Assembly (NCBI GenBank): GCA_023374045.1
Contig: CM041776.1
Location: forward strand, 347,757,636-347,821,635
Reading direction: 5' to 3'
Source of the DNA: Limonium bicolor
Taxonomy: Eukaryota > Streptophyta > Magnoliopsida > Caryophyllales > Plumbaginaceae
Length of the DNA: 64,000 bases
Shown: in pieces, positions 1 to 11,277 of the stretch
Layout: each line of letters begins with the position of its first letter
Numbering within the stretch: the stretch's first letter is position 1
Notes under the pieces: generated by a model
Seen by the model: the letters and a program-made list of their open reading frames with translations, nothing else
The model's database searches: none
What the model was told of the DNA's origin: nothing
Translations under genes and position numbers: made by a program

Positions 1-1302
1 CGGTGATAAATAGACAGGTTAATTAAGTCGTAAAACTGGAGAAAGCTTTATTATGATTTAATGAGTTAGTATTTTCAAGTTGCAAGAATAAAATCCTCAT
101 ACTCCTCTGCCGTCCACCAGTGGGTGCTTGATCGCACAACTGGAACGAGTCTTATGAGTCTATGACTTAGACCTTAAGATAAAAATAGGATCTTGCCAAA
201 CAATTATAATTAAACCAGTAGACCTAGCATGAAAGAGCAGATATTATATTAATGTGAACCAGGGTCCCGTTTAGTTTAACTGTTTGTTTAGTTAAATTTC
301 ATCTTTCCCCTTTATTTATGAAAACAAGTCAATTAATCCCCCCTTTTGTGACACGCTTAGGTACTATAATATGTACATTAGTCCCGCGGTTCGATATCCG
401 GTCGCTTACATTTTCACTATACTACTACTGCGACCGGGATTTGTTTGCAGCCCGACGTTTAATTTGAGTTTTAATTTCTTTTCTTTTAATTTTAGACCAG
501 TTTATCCACTCACTTTATAACGTCTGCACTACCGAACACGGTAATGATAAAAGTAATACCGCAACCAGTATGTGTTGAACCGATGGCCAGCCAGCATGGC
601 GCACTTACTTGCTATTGCAAGTGCTGCTATAACGGGGCTATTCGGGAAAATTTTAATGACTATAAAGTACCTAGTAAGGTACCCTATTGTTGAAAGAAGT
701 GATTATGGAATCAAGAATCCAAGAATTTGAAGAGTGAAACCTGGAAGGGCTTGGTGGCCTAACCATTGTATGTGAAGATATACCAGTCAGCGGGAAGCTA
801 GACTTGGTCAAAGCGTGAAGACATTTTAAATACCGGGAAGAATTTTTTATGAACCCAGTTTTTCTTCTAAACCCAGATTTATTTCAAACCGTTTTCACAC
901 CCGGATTTTCTTCTAACTCATAATTATCTCAAACTTTCTTTTAAGCCCTAAATTTTCTCAAACTTCATATTTTCTTTAGAAAAATCAAAACCATAGGACC
1001 TACACCGGCCTCAGCGCCACACAGTAGGTAAGTTGTACCCATTTGCTTTCGAGCAACTTTAGAACAATCCTACAACCCGAGGGTATTAACCCGACGGAAG
1101 GGATCCAGCTCATACTGGATACAGATAGTGGACAAATTTCCCTTAATATATAGTTCGGGAAGCACGGAATGCATATTATCATACGACAATATGAGGGAGT
1201 TGACAACAGAATACTTCACCTAAGCGTGTGACGGACACTACAAGTGTACTAACTAAAATGTGGGACGACCGCACTTCAATAGAAGCTTGTGGGCCTGACA
1301 GA
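1..1302 (+). repeat. Element A internal region, left part
   Basis: Non-coding internal sequence of element A. It holds only short chance ORFs. It aligns with the 5' part of element C internal sequence (reverse strand, about 38000-37150). It ends in the 5-bp duplication ACAGA at 1298-1302, where element X is inserted. Confidence 0.65.
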
Positions 1303-2787
1303 TGATGAGTGTCTAAATGAGCATGTTTTAGGGGAGTATTTCATATGTTTAATCAACAATTTTCATGCTCATTTCTCCACTCTGGCTTGTTTTCCTCTAG
1401 TTTTGTGTTTCATTGGTGTCTTACACATTTATTGTTTAAACAGGAGGAATAACATAGATAGGAGTAAAGTAGATGAAGAGAGGAACGCGTGGGCGCAAAC
1501 GGATCCAAAATCGGAGTTGAAACGAAGAAGATACAGCATTTCGAAGTTAGCCTACTGGAACCGTCCGACCCATAGGTCTGGGTCGGACGTGGGTCGGACG
1601 GACTTTTAAAAGAACGTGATTTTTGTCCCCGAGCTACTGGAACCGTCAAACCCATAGGTCTGGGTCGGACGTGGGTCGGACGGACTTTAGAAAACGCGTT
1701 TTCGCCCCGAAATTGCTCCTGGACGCGTCCGACCCACGGGTCCGACCCAGGGTGGGTCGGACAGGTCGAAAATTTGCCCAGAAATCAGATTTTAAAAGGA
1801 GAAAAGAGAGGAGAGAGGGGTATTCGACAGAGAACAGAAAAACAACGGAAAACAAGAGAAAAGAGGGAAGAAGAAGAAGAAAGGGAGGGAAGAAGAAGAA
1901 GAGAGGAAGGAGGAGAAGGCTCACCTCCATTGAAGCTCTTCCTCAATCTCCCATGGCTATTTCTTCTCCCTTCTCTCTCTTTTGTGCTTTAATGGTTGTG
2001 TAGTTTCCTTGTAGCTTGGGATGGGGATTTTGCCCCAAAATCCCTAAAACCTCCATTGTTGAATCTTGAACTTATTTTTATGCTTTATTTTAGTCTTTGA
2101 GCTTAATGAAGATGATTATTGGGTATTTATGATTCTTAAACTTGTTGCCCATGATTTGAGGATTAGTTTAGGGTTTTACCCAAATTATCAATTATGTGTT
2201 AAATTGGTTGGTTTGGCCTACCGATTAGTTTAGCATTATTGGGGGATTCTATCAAAATGTTATTCAGAGATAGAAACCTAAACTGTTAGAGACTAAAACG
2301 GTGTACTCTGATTTCGATAATTTTGAGATTATACTACATTGCAACCTTAGTGGAACTTGAGCTTAGTGCTATCGATTGACCCGGGCTTAGCTGAATGAGA
2401 AGTCTCGATTAAATTGGTTAGGATTAGTAGGCCTTAATTAGGCTATTAGTTAATTTAGCGTTCCCATTGTTTAGCCATGAGTTCGAGGGTTTACCATTGG
2501 TAGTAAAGGGAAGATGGGTGCAAATATCCATCCCGAGCTACATCTATCCTAGTTTAGTTAGTCTAGTTTTACTGCTTTCCTTCGTTTTCCGATTTATTCT
2601 ATCCAACCAACAAACCCCAAAACAATTTACATGTATGCACTTTTGTATATATCCTCTTACACATTTACTAAGCTTATAATTAGCTAGATAGTTACGAAGT
2701 CCCTGTGGATACGATCTTGTTGTACTACAATGATTGGGTTCACTGCCCATAGTTAGCAAGATAGTTTCAACATTATTTTGCCCAACA
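1303..2787 (+). repeat. Element X 5' LTR
   Basis: A 1485-bp LTR, copied at 5861-7324. It contains a GC-rich inverted-repeat array (1559-1763), a long purine tract rich in GAA/GGA (about 1795-1920) and an AT-rich right half. Short ORFs in the purine tract look like low-complexity artefacts. Confidence 0.93.
1559..1763. repeat. Inverted-repeat array GTCCGACCCA / TGGGTCGGAC in X 5' LTR
   Basis: Three units lie in about 200 bp. In the first, GTCCGACCCA at 1563-1572 faces its exact complement TGGGTCGGAC at 1579-1588. A second copy lies near 1645-1670 and a compact one at about 1728-1763. The same 10-mer pair occurs in the unrelated LTR of element B. The X 3' LTR copy is at about 6117-6311. Confidence 0.85.
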
Positions 2788-2810
2788 GTTTTTGGCGCCG
2801 TTGCCAGGGA
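2788..2810 (+). promoter_or_regulatory. Primer-binding-site region of element X
   Basis: Immediately after the LTR end (CAACA) comes GTTTTTGGCGCCGTTGCC. This position and sequence type is where plant Tat/Athila-like elements carry their tRNA primer site. I do not assign the tRNA. Confidence 0.6.
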
Positions 2811-2936
2811 CTTCGGTCCAACTATCTGGTTTATTATCTGTTTAGTTTTTGTGCGTATTTTCATTTCATTTCCTTATTTACCATTTTGTGTATAATTTTT
2901 TTATTATTATTATTTCTTTGTAGGAACTTTAAGCTG

Positions 2937-4322
2937 ATGGATGGTTATTATGATCAAGCTGGAGGTTGGAATGGCTACTCTTATGGCCAAGAAAACTACA
3001 ATCAATGGCTTGTGTGTGAGAGATGCGGAGGAAACCATGACAATTCTCAATGTCATGTTGGAAGCTCTAGGTTGGAGGACATGATGGTAGATTTTATCTC
3101 AACATACCAACCAAATGGGAGTAGACCAACCGGATTGGAGGACTATCATGAGTTTACACAAGTCACCAACCCATGGAGTGTATGCCAAAGGTGCGGAGAG
3201 TACCATGAGAGCCCCAAGTGCCCAACAATGATGTCAGAATTAAGAGCTCTCATGGAGGACCTTAACTCTTCAGTCTACCGGAGGCCTGTGTGCCAAGAGT
3301 GTGGAGGAGACCATGAGAGTGCTCAGTGTCCTGTGATCACAGTAAAGTTGATTCACACCAGTTTGGAGGAGCTCATGTCAGATCTTATCTCTTCTTGCAA
3401 GCCTAACCCAACTATGCAAGATACTTTTATCATGAAGCAAGATACCTTCAACATGAAAATTCAAACTCAGTTCACTCAAATAATGCAACAACTTGAGAGT
3501 GAAGCAGTTCATGATGTGGAACAGCCTGTTGAGGACTTGAGCTACTTTCCAACTCCTCCCCTGTGCGAATCTGAAAGCCCAACACCACTTCACCCCCAGC
3601 TTGATTATGAAGACACTTCATCAGAAGAGAGTCTCCACTCTAACTTCAAGGAGCTTTCTCCCTCTGAAGTCAGCTACCAATATTTCCCCGCCTTCTCCGT
3701 GCTCCATCAAGATCATGAGGATGCTCACATCCTCAACTTTGAGAAGGAGGAGACACTGTCTCCCTCTGACTCCTCAGAGGAGAGTACCACCACCACCGAC
3801 TTCAAGGAGCCACCTCCCTCTGAAGTTGATTTTCATCAAGGCTCTTCCCATGAGCTTCACCAAGAAGTTGAGGACATTTACATCCTCGAATTTGAGGAGG
3901 AGGAGGAGCCATCAAACTATGATCTTCACTTGAAGGATCAAGGCCCCCACCCGTGCACTAATGAAGTTGGGTGGAAGCTCAACGTACACCCGCTAAGTGT
4001 GGAGGCCACCTACCCATTTGATCCGGGACCAAAGATTGAAGACAAAGTCCGCCCCGGAGTTCACCCTGCACCGCTCACTGAAGATAAGGATGTTTACATC
4101 CTTGAATTTGAAGAGGAGGCTCCACCACAGTTTGATCCTCGTACCAAGGATCACCCACCTCAACACTTCCACCTGATGAACAATCGGTGGAGTTTACACT
4201 TTCACATCCTAAGTGTTGAGGCCACATTTCCTTTTGATCCGGGTCGTTCTTCATTGCTAGATGATGCCCGCCCAACCCACCCGTTGAAGCCGACTTCAAC
4301 GTTCATATTCGATCCCGGATGA
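2937..4322 (+). CDS. Element X ORF: three-zinc-knuckle acidic protein
   Basis: An ORF of 461 residues from ATG 2937 to TGA 4320-4322. The frame stays open back to 2778, but that part encodes a hydrophobic run in the leader and is probably untranslated. Three Cx2Cx3Hx4C knuckles are visible at residues 27-39, 83-95 and 119-131, each starting CERCGG, CQRCGE or CQECGG. Regularly spaced leucine-rich segments such as LEDMMVD follow or separate them. The C-terminal two thirds is acidic and repetitive: a motif like DVYILEFEEE occurs about three times, and a motif like LSVEATYPFDPG two to three times. There is no capsid fold, protease or RT that I recognise. Knuckles of this type bind nucleic acid in Gag proteins, so an RNA-packaging role is possible but is inference. 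It is the only gene of X. The uninterrupted frame in a repeat-rich window suggests recent function. Confidence 0.75.
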   Translation: MDGYYDQAGGWNGYSYGQENYNQWLVCERCGGNHDNSQCHVGSSRLEDMMVDFISTYQPNGSRPTGLEDYHEFTQVTNPWSVCQRCGEYHESPKCPTMMSELRALMEDLNSSVYRRPVCQECGGDHESAQCPVITVKLIHTSLEELMSDLISSCKPNPTMQDTFIMKQDTFNMKIQTQFTQIMQQLESEAVHDVEQPVEDLSYFPTPPLCESESPTPLHPQLDYEDTSSEESLHSNFKELSPSEVSYQYFPAFSVLHQDHEDAHILNFEKEETLSPSDSSEESTTTTDFKEPPPSEVDFHQGSSHELHQEVEDIYILEFEEEEEPSNYDLHLKDQGPHPCTNEVGWKLNVHPLSVEATYPFDPGPKIEDKVRPGVHPAPLTEDKDVYILEFEEEAPPQFDPRTKDHPPQHFHLMNNRWSLHFHILSVEATFPFDPGRSSLLDDARPTHPLKPTSTFIFDPG

Positions 4323-5860
4323 CTTCACGGTGGTATGGTCTAGCCACAGACCTTAAAGAAGGGCCGCTTACCGGGAGGCAACCCGGATATCATTTCGTGT
4401 CCTGTCTTTTAAATTATGTTAGTTTCGATTTTGCATTGTTTTCAATAATGGGCTATTTTGGCATTCTTTGGACTTACCCTTTTACGCCCAATTGGTGGCG
4501 TCTGTGTTGTGAATATTTGGAAACAGGTAAGCCCCTCTGAAAAAGGGATGGAATTAGGAACAATTACAAAGGAACCTCTGGCGAAATTTTCCAAGAGGAC
4601 CTTCATCTCCAACGATTGAAGGTAGCACCTCAACAACCCCTCCCACTAGCATTTGTGCGGGCACCCTATCTTCCTTCCACATCTTATCGGGGAGTACTCG
4701 TTTCACCCTTCCTTTAAATTTGCCCACAACGACTCCACTATTTTAATTTCCTGTTTTTGTTTTCGTTCTCCTTTGGTTTTGTTTTTGCTAACCCTTAACT
4801 CCAGTTGTAGTTTGGTTGCTTCTAGTGTTTTATGCGGGTGCAATTTCAATTCCACACCGCAACCAAGCTACGCTACTTGAGACTAAAGCTCAAGTGTGGG
4901 GGAGTTCTACAAACTGATAGCAATGACAATCTCAGGGGAGTACTAGTTTCTTTAGTTTTCGTTCTCTCTCTTCTCTAATTTTGAATCTACAAATCTGGGG
5001 ATAGCTGCTGTGGTATAATGGTGTTTATGTCCCTTGTGTTTCCTCTTTGGCCTGCTTCCTGAAAAGGTCTTCTGAAACCTTCCCCGGTTTGTTTGGTGAA
5101 CAATGAGGACATTGTTCAAGTTAAGTGTGGGGGAGTGACCTTTTCGGCGAATTGCGTGCATAAATGTTAGATCTCTCTTCTTATCTTGTGATTGTCCAAA
5201 ATATAAAAAAACTTGGACCCTTGTGTTGTGAGTTGTTCTCATTAAGAACAAATACTATTATGAGTTGTGGGAATGCTTAAATTTTTTTTTTGATTGCTTT
5301 TGAGGAGCATTTTACATGCGGTGTGGCCAAGTGATCTTATATGGTTGGATTTTTATTGCTTTGGGGTTCCTTCTGTCTTCTTCCTAGGGATTGCTAAGGG
5401 GTGCTTCTTCGTGAAAATCCTTTAAGGGACTTGTGAGACGCCATTGGTAACCAACAATGAGAGTTGAGTGTTCTTAAATGCAAAGGCTTGATGCCAAAAT
5501 GTTATCCTCTCATCTCTTATGCAAAAGTGAAACAAATGCATAAATCTATTTTTCCTTTTGTTTTCTTCTCAATGCCCATTCTTGAGAGAAGTTGGCCATG
5601 GTAAAAGCTCTCCAAGTTACCTAATCTTTAGAACTTTGAAGCACTCCGGATCATACCCCGAAACTCTAGTTTTTGTTTTTCCCCTAAGTACACCCATGCC
5701 ACCACTAAGAGATGGTTCACACTCCTCAAAGGTTTTAATCACTTTTTGCTTCTTCTCTTATCCTACAATTCATGTTAGTATTTGTTAGTATTGAGCATTC
5801 CTTACTTGCTTGGGGGCTTGGTTTTGCTTGAGGACAAGCAAAAAGGTAAGTGTGGGGGTG
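4323..5860 (+). other. Element X non-coding 3' internal region with repeated polypurine motifs
   Basis: No credible ORF. The motif AGTGTGGGGGAG/TG occurs at about 4893, 5122 and 5848. The last, just before the 3' LTR, is the likely plus-strand primer; the other two are PPT-like duplicates. Confidence 0.6.
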
Positions 5861-7324
5861 TGATGAGTGTCTAAATGAGCATGTTTTAGGGGAGTATTTC
5901 ATATGTTTAATCAACAATTTTCATGCTCATTTCTCCACTCTGGCTTGTTTTCCTCTAGTTTTGTGTTTCATTGGTGTCTTACACATTTATTGTTTAAACA
6001 GGAGGAATAACATATATAGGAGTAAAGTAGATGAAGAGAGCAACGCGTGGGCGCAAACGGATCCAAAATCGGAGTTGAAACGAAGAAGATACAGCATTTC
6101 GAGAAGTTAGCCTACTGGAACCGTCCGACCCATAGGTCTGGGTCGGACGTGGGTCGGACGGACTTTTAAAAGAACGTGATTTTTGTCCCCGAGCTACTGG
6201 AACCGTCCGACCCATAGGTCTGGGTCGGACGTGGGTTGGACGGACTTTAGAAAACGCATTTTCGCCCCGAAATTGCTCCTGGACGCGTCCGACCCAGGGT
6301 GGGTCGGACAGGTCGAAAATTTGCCCAAAAATCAGATTTTAAAAGGAGAAAAGAGAGGAGAGAGGGGTATTATTCGACAGAGAACAGAAAACGACGGAAA
6401 AAACAAGAAAAGAGGGAAAAGAAGAAAGGGAAGGAAGAAGAAGAAGGAGGAGAAGGCTCACCTCCATTGAAGCTCTTCCTCAATCTCCCATGGCTATTTC
6501 TTCTCCCTTCTCTCTCTTTTGTGCTTTAATGGTTGTGTAGTTTCCTTGTAGCTTGGGATGAGGATTTTGCCCCAAAATCCCTAAAACCTCCATTGTTGAA
6601 TCTTGAACTTATTTTTATGCTTTATTTTAGTCTTTGAGCTTAATGAAGATGATTATTGGGTATTTATGATTCTTAAACTTGTTGCCCATGATTTGAGGAT
6701 TAGTTTAGGGTTTTACCCAAATTATCAATTATGTGTTAAATTGGTTGGTTTGGCCTACCGATTAGTTTAGCATATTGTGGGATTCTATCAAAATGTTATT
6801 CAGAGATAGAAACCTAAATTGTTAGAGACTAAAACGGTGTACTCTTATTTCGATAATTTTGAGATTAGACTACATTGTAACCTTAGTGGAACTTGAACTT
6901 AGTGCTATCGATTGACCCGGGGCTTAGCTGAATGAGAAGTCTCGATTAAATTGGTTAGGATTAGTAGGCCTTAATTAGGCTATTAGTTAATTTAGCGTTC
7001 CCATTGTTTAGCCATGAGTCGAGGGTTGACCATTGGTAGTAAAGGAAGATGGGTGCAAATATCCATCCCGAGCTACATCTATCCTAGTTTAGTTAGTCTA
7101 GTTTTACTGTTTTCCTTCGTTTTCCGATTTATCTATCCAACCAACAAAACCCCCCCAAAACAATTTACATTTATGCACTTTTGTATATATCCTCTTACAC
7201 ATTTACTAAGCTTATAATTAGCTAGATAGTTACGAAGTCCCTGTGGATACGACCTTGTTGTACTACAATGATTGGGTTCACTGCCCATAGTTAGCAAGAT
7301 AGTTTCAACATTATTTGCCCAACA
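5861..7324 (+). repeat. Element X 3' LTR
   Basis: A 1464-bp copy of 1303-2787 that begins directly after the GTGTGGGGGTG tract and ends CCCAACA before the ACAGA duplication. The hairpin array is shorter by part of its last unit. Confidence 0.93.
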
Positions 7325-7639
7325 ACAGACCTTCTTATGGGTTAGTCAGGTAAGTAGCAATGTATCAGCAGGTGAAAAACCCCAAACCTTGGTATGTTGG
7401 TTAGACATTAAAACATGATTTATTAAGACTAAAAGAGTCTTAGAAACCTTGGTAAAACAAATTTAAACAAAAGGAAACAGAAACACAAATATGCTTTAAA
7501 GTCAATAAGAGCCAAAATGTTCTAAGCTGGAATAGGCTTGGGTAAGACCTAATGAACTTACCAAGACCTCATTTATATACTAATGAACATATTAAAACCA
7601 ATTACCCAAAGAAAACCAAGCTTGAAACAAGTTAAAACA

Positions 7640-7675
7640 CAAAATGTGCTTTAAGAAGTCTTAAAGCACATTTTG
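7640..7675. repeat. 36-bp palindrome in B LTR
   Basis: CAAAATGTGCTTTAAGA is followed by AG and then its exact complement, a 17-bp stem with a 2-nt centre. The 3' LTR copy at 18204-18240 differs by one extra T. Element C has a decayed version. Confidence 0.9.
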
Positions 7676-7992
7676 AAAAATTGTCTTGTAAATGAGTTTT
7701 GAATGGCTAAATGTCCATCATTACTCTTAAATATATATGTGTACTATATAGTATCACATTTGGGTGGCTATATTAGTGGAAATCAAAAATTTCACTTCTA
7801 TGTGCCTTGTATAGGTGAATAGTACTTTTTATAAGCTATTTTGTAACATATGTAGTATAAGTATTAAATTGACAAACAAAGACTAAAATACCCTCATTAT
7901 TATATAGGGGGGGCCGGTTTTCTTAAGGGGTGACTCACCACTCTCTGTTACTTTGTTAAGTAAATAAAGATGACTAGCTAAGGTACTATTCC

Positions 7993-8001
7993 CTTTATAA
8001 G
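7993..8001 (+). promoter_or_regulatory. Candidate TATA box of B LTR
   Basis: CTTTATAAG is followed within about 40 bp by a pyrimidine-rich tract (8035-8100). The same element is at about 18555 in the 3' LTR. Placement is plausible for an LTR promoter, but there is no transcript evidence. Confidence 0.35.
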
Positions 8002-9613
8002 TTAAATATCTTCTAAAAGCAATCCTATCTCAATCTCTCATTTTTCCCTTCCTTTCCTCATCTTACACGGTTGCTCTCTCTCCCTCCCTCTTGCTCTATC
8101 TCACGGTTTGGCTAGCACACAACACCACCATTGAAACCAAACTTTGAGCTCTTGCCAAATCTTGCTCACTTGTCCAAATCAAAACAAATACCACCAATCT
8201 CTTCCTCTCATCAAGCTCTTCATTCCTATCTTCTCAAAACTCCTAGAGCTCCATTTCGGTGCAAGGTGTTCCACCATTGAAGGAGCTTGAGCTTGGATTT
8301 CTACATATTATTACTCTCCTTTACTTCTAGGTAAGGATCTCAAACAAAATCAAGTTTCCTCCTTGTTTTTGTCATGTCCGAAAATACACATTGATATAGC
8401 TCATTGTGTGCTTGTTCTAGCTTCATTTCAACTCTTCATGGACTAGGTGGAGTCCTCTCTTGTTATATATTCAAACTCCCTTCAAAGATCAAGGTAAACA
8501 ATTACATTAATGTTTTTGAAACTATGTCAAATTAGGGTTTACAATGAGAGAAGCTCAAAGCTTGAATACTCATTATGGTGTTTGTATATTGTCTAGAACT
8601 TGACAAGGAACCAAAATACCATACGGTTTGTAAGGAATCAAGAAGGAAGTGTTTTGGGGAAAGAGGTAAATCTACTAACTTAAATGTTGTTTTAATGCCT
8701 TAGGAGAAATGAGCTTATAAATGCTTATTAAAATCTACCTAAAGAGCAAATGGTGAATGACTTAGTAAAGTGTTCTCAAGGGACTAGTAAAGGGCATATG
8801 TGTGTTGAGTGTATTTGCAGGTTAAAGGCATATATATTGTGGAAATTCATTGTTTATGATTTAGGCACTTTAAGGGCTAAGAGCCATGCATTTTAAGGGC
8901 CTAGTGCCATGCAATTTATATTGTGCACTCTATTGTAATGTGGTGTAAATTTGGTGAAAATGTGTATGAGAGTGTTCTTGGTGATTCTAGATGTTCTTGC
9001 TTGGTTTAAAGGAGAGGTAAAGTGGTTAGGCTTAGTAATGTTCTAGGGGAATCCATGTCAAAATTTAGGTAAGAAGCAAGAAGTTTTTAAGTGTTTACAT
9101 GAAGATTGGGAGTTAGAAAGTGTAGGAGATGAATAAGAAGTTTATGATGTTCTAAGGAATTTTGATGAACTAGGAAACATTCTATAGTGTGTAATAAGGA
9201 CTTAGGCATGATCTTGAGATTTAATAGGTACCAAAGTCACTTTGGGACTTAGGTAAATACCTAGGCAAACTTTGGTAAAATAAGGAGAAGTGTACACTAG
9301 GAAAGAGTTTCAAGAAGGAGATGAGAATTAGTGGTGAGAGATGAATGCTTGGGAGATGATGTTAAGTTAGGAGAAAGCTTTTTGGGATAGTGTTACCATA
9401 GGTGAGAGACACCATCTAGGAAACCTAGTATGAAATACATAAGTGTTAAGGAATTTTACAAGGAAATAAGTAAAGGCTTAAGAAGTTAGAAAATGAGTTT
9501 CATGGATGTTGTATGTGGGTATAAAGTTACCAAATGTTTGCTAGGAAGCATTAAGAGGCCTTAGGAGAAGGTTGGTGGAAGAATTGGCAAAGTTTGGGTA
9601 AGGTTTAGGAGGC

Positions 9614-9874
9614 GACCGACCCAGGGGCCGACCCAGTTTTTGGGTCGTCGAGCCTCTGTAAAGTGTTAGGAAATGTTCGGTGAGGGTCCGACCCAGAAGG
9701 GTGGGTCGGACATGGGTCGGTCCGAGCCTCTGTAAAATTAGGAAGATGTTCGCACATGGACTTCGACCCAGAATGGGGGTCGGACATGGGTCGGTCAAGG
9801 TAAAGTTTTTCAGACCCGAAGACCATGGGAGGGTCCGACCCAGTTGTGGGTCGGACGGTGGGGTCGGTCGGACC
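9614..9874. repeat. GC-rich hairpin array in B 5' LTR
   Basis: About four inverted-repeat units built on GTCCGACCCA and TGGGTCGGAC (clearest at 9686-9695 with 9702-9711), with spacers sharing GAGCCTCTGTAAAA. The 3' LTR copy is at 20179-20440. The array stands out as GC-rich in AT-rich surroundings. Confidence 0.88.
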
Positions 9875-11132
9875 AAAACATGTAAAAAAAAAAACAGAAA
9901 AGAATGTGACTTATTTAGTTAACCCTAGGGTGTTTAATGAAGGTAACCTAGGGTAGGATAGGCCTTAAAACATGTCATACAAGCATGTTGAATATATAGT
10001 AAGTGTGAAGTTAAATAATTAATTAACCGACCTTACTAATGTGTATAGGATTCTCTCAAGGTGGGAACGAAACAAGGCAAGGACCAAGGTATGGTTTTCT
10101 TGCAGTCTGTTGCCTAACGGTTTACACCGGCTTGGGTGTTGTTTGTTTTCTGAGGTTTACGACCTTATAAGATTAAGGCATGAAAAGAGTTTACAGTTGT
10201 TATATATTATGGTGTTGTGGTATTATGACTCCTATCCCTTGGTGTGTCTAACAAGACTAAATGTTGCTTCTATGTGACTTAACAAATGTTGTGTGTACAT
10301 TAACAAGTGCTAACCGGGGGAGTGAGGAGTCCGGTTGTTCCGGCCACGCGTGTGATGGATGGGGGTCGATATCATATCCGGTTCGGCTCTCTTGGTGTAT
10401 GTATAGGTAGTATTCCAATTTGGTTTCTACCTTCCCTTAGCTTATCCAAAGCTAGTTACTGACTCACGTCGGGCCATAGGGCATACGTATGTTATTTCGG
10501 AGTGCTCGGGATTACTATATCCGACACACTTTGGTATAAGTTAACCGTCCTACATAACCGGATGGAACGAGGATGGTAACGAGCTTAACATGGGGTTGGG
10601 AAAAACCCCTAGGCTCTCTTGGTATACTAACTATGGTGGGAGGTTCCTTGTGAGGACCAAGTTTATGGTGTTATGCATTGATGTTGTGATGCTATGCAAT
10701 TTCCCTTGCTATGCTATGGTATATATGTATATATATGTTGGTTGTTCTAAAATGAATGCCATGTTATTATGACAATTGGTTGCGCGTATCCCGTTAGTCG
10801 ATGGGCTGCGCGTTAGCCATACCAGCAAAGGTGCTGACCCCTCGGGGGCCCCATATTTTATTTGATTGCAGGATGAGGATCGAAGAGGCTGAGTGGCTCT
10901 AGGTCCCAGGCGGTAGATATACTTTTGGTTAAGTAGGTTGTTGAGCCCGGGATGCGCCTGTGCTCCCGAGGCGTACATGTTGATACCTTGTTATACAGTT
11001 ATGGATGATTATGGTTGGAGATGATTTGTAAATTAAATACTCGGTATGGTTACTTATGGTATATATTGATGTTAGTTACTATGCTCGGGAGTCTGATCAT
11101 CAGACCGATACACTTGTATTTTATTCTGCCTA

Positions 11133-11154
11133 GTTAACCACGTGGGTGGTTAAC
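11133..11154. promoter_or_regulatory. U5 hairpin of B 5' LTR
   Basis: GTTAACCAC, loop GTGG, GTGGTTAAC: a 9-bp perfect stem about 90 bp before the LTR end, followed by GGCG and, further on, TTCCGCTGC. The same layout occurs in the LTRs of C, G and in looser form E. The copy in the 3' LTR is at 21693-21714. Confidence 0.8.
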
Positions 11155-11250
11155 GGCGTTGTAACACCAAAGCGATAGTTATTATTCGGTTGGTTATTTC
11201 CGCTGCGACTTCGGTAGGTGATAGGAGCGTTGTAGGGGTGTTACAAAAAG

Positions 11251-11277
11251 TGGTATCAGAGCGAAGTATCGCTCTGA
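11251..11277 (+). promoter_or_regulatory. Primer binding site (initiator Met tRNA) within a hairpin, element B
   Basis: TGGTATCAGAGC at 11251-11262 is the standard plant site complementary to the initiator-Met tRNA 3' end, five bases after the LTR. Its 3' half lies in a perfect 9-bp inverted repeat: TCAGAGCGA (11256-11264), loop AGTA, TCGCTCTGA (11269-11277). Confidence 0.9.

Larger units (their letters stand above)
1303..7324 (+). mobile_element. Element X: non-autonomous LTR retrotransposon nested in A
   Basis: The element has LTRs at 1303-2787 and 5861-7324, which begin TGATGAGTGT and end CCCAACA. A primer-site-like segment with GGCGCCGTTGCC follows the 5' LTR, and a GTGTGGGGGTG polypurine tract precedes the 3' LTR. 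Primer site, tract and zinc-knuckle style resemble plant Tat/Athila-type Ty3/gypsy elements. One ORF is present but no protease, RT or integrase, so mobility would depend on proteins from elsewhere. The LTRs are almost identical by eye, differing by small indels and a few substitutions, which suggests fairly recent insertion. Confidence 0.9.
1298..7329. repeat. Target site duplication ACAGA flanking element X
   Basis: ACAGA occurs at 1298-1302 just before the first base of X and again at 7325-7329 just after its last base. Element C, the uninterrupted relative (reverse strand near 37165), carries this locus without X, which confirms the insertion point. Confidence 0.95.
7373..11245 (+). repeat. 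Element B 5' LTR
   Basis: A 3873-bp LTR from TGAAAAACCCC to GGTGTTACA. It is nearly identical to 17944-21804 apart from scattered small indels. It contains a 36-bp palindrome (7640-7675), a candidate TATA box (about 7993), a GC-rich hairpin array (9614-9874) and a terminal hairpin (11133-11154). Short ORFs in it have no support. Confidence 0.95.

Noticed and set aside
1623..2003. ORFs rich in Lys/Arg/Glu over the purine tract of X
   Set aside because: Low-complexity translation of a GAA/GGA-rich tract inside an LTR.
2921..2923. 3' splice site (TTTCTTTGTAG) before the X ORF, as an intron in the leader
   Set aside because: The acceptor context is good, but no donor could be placed convincingly in the leader.
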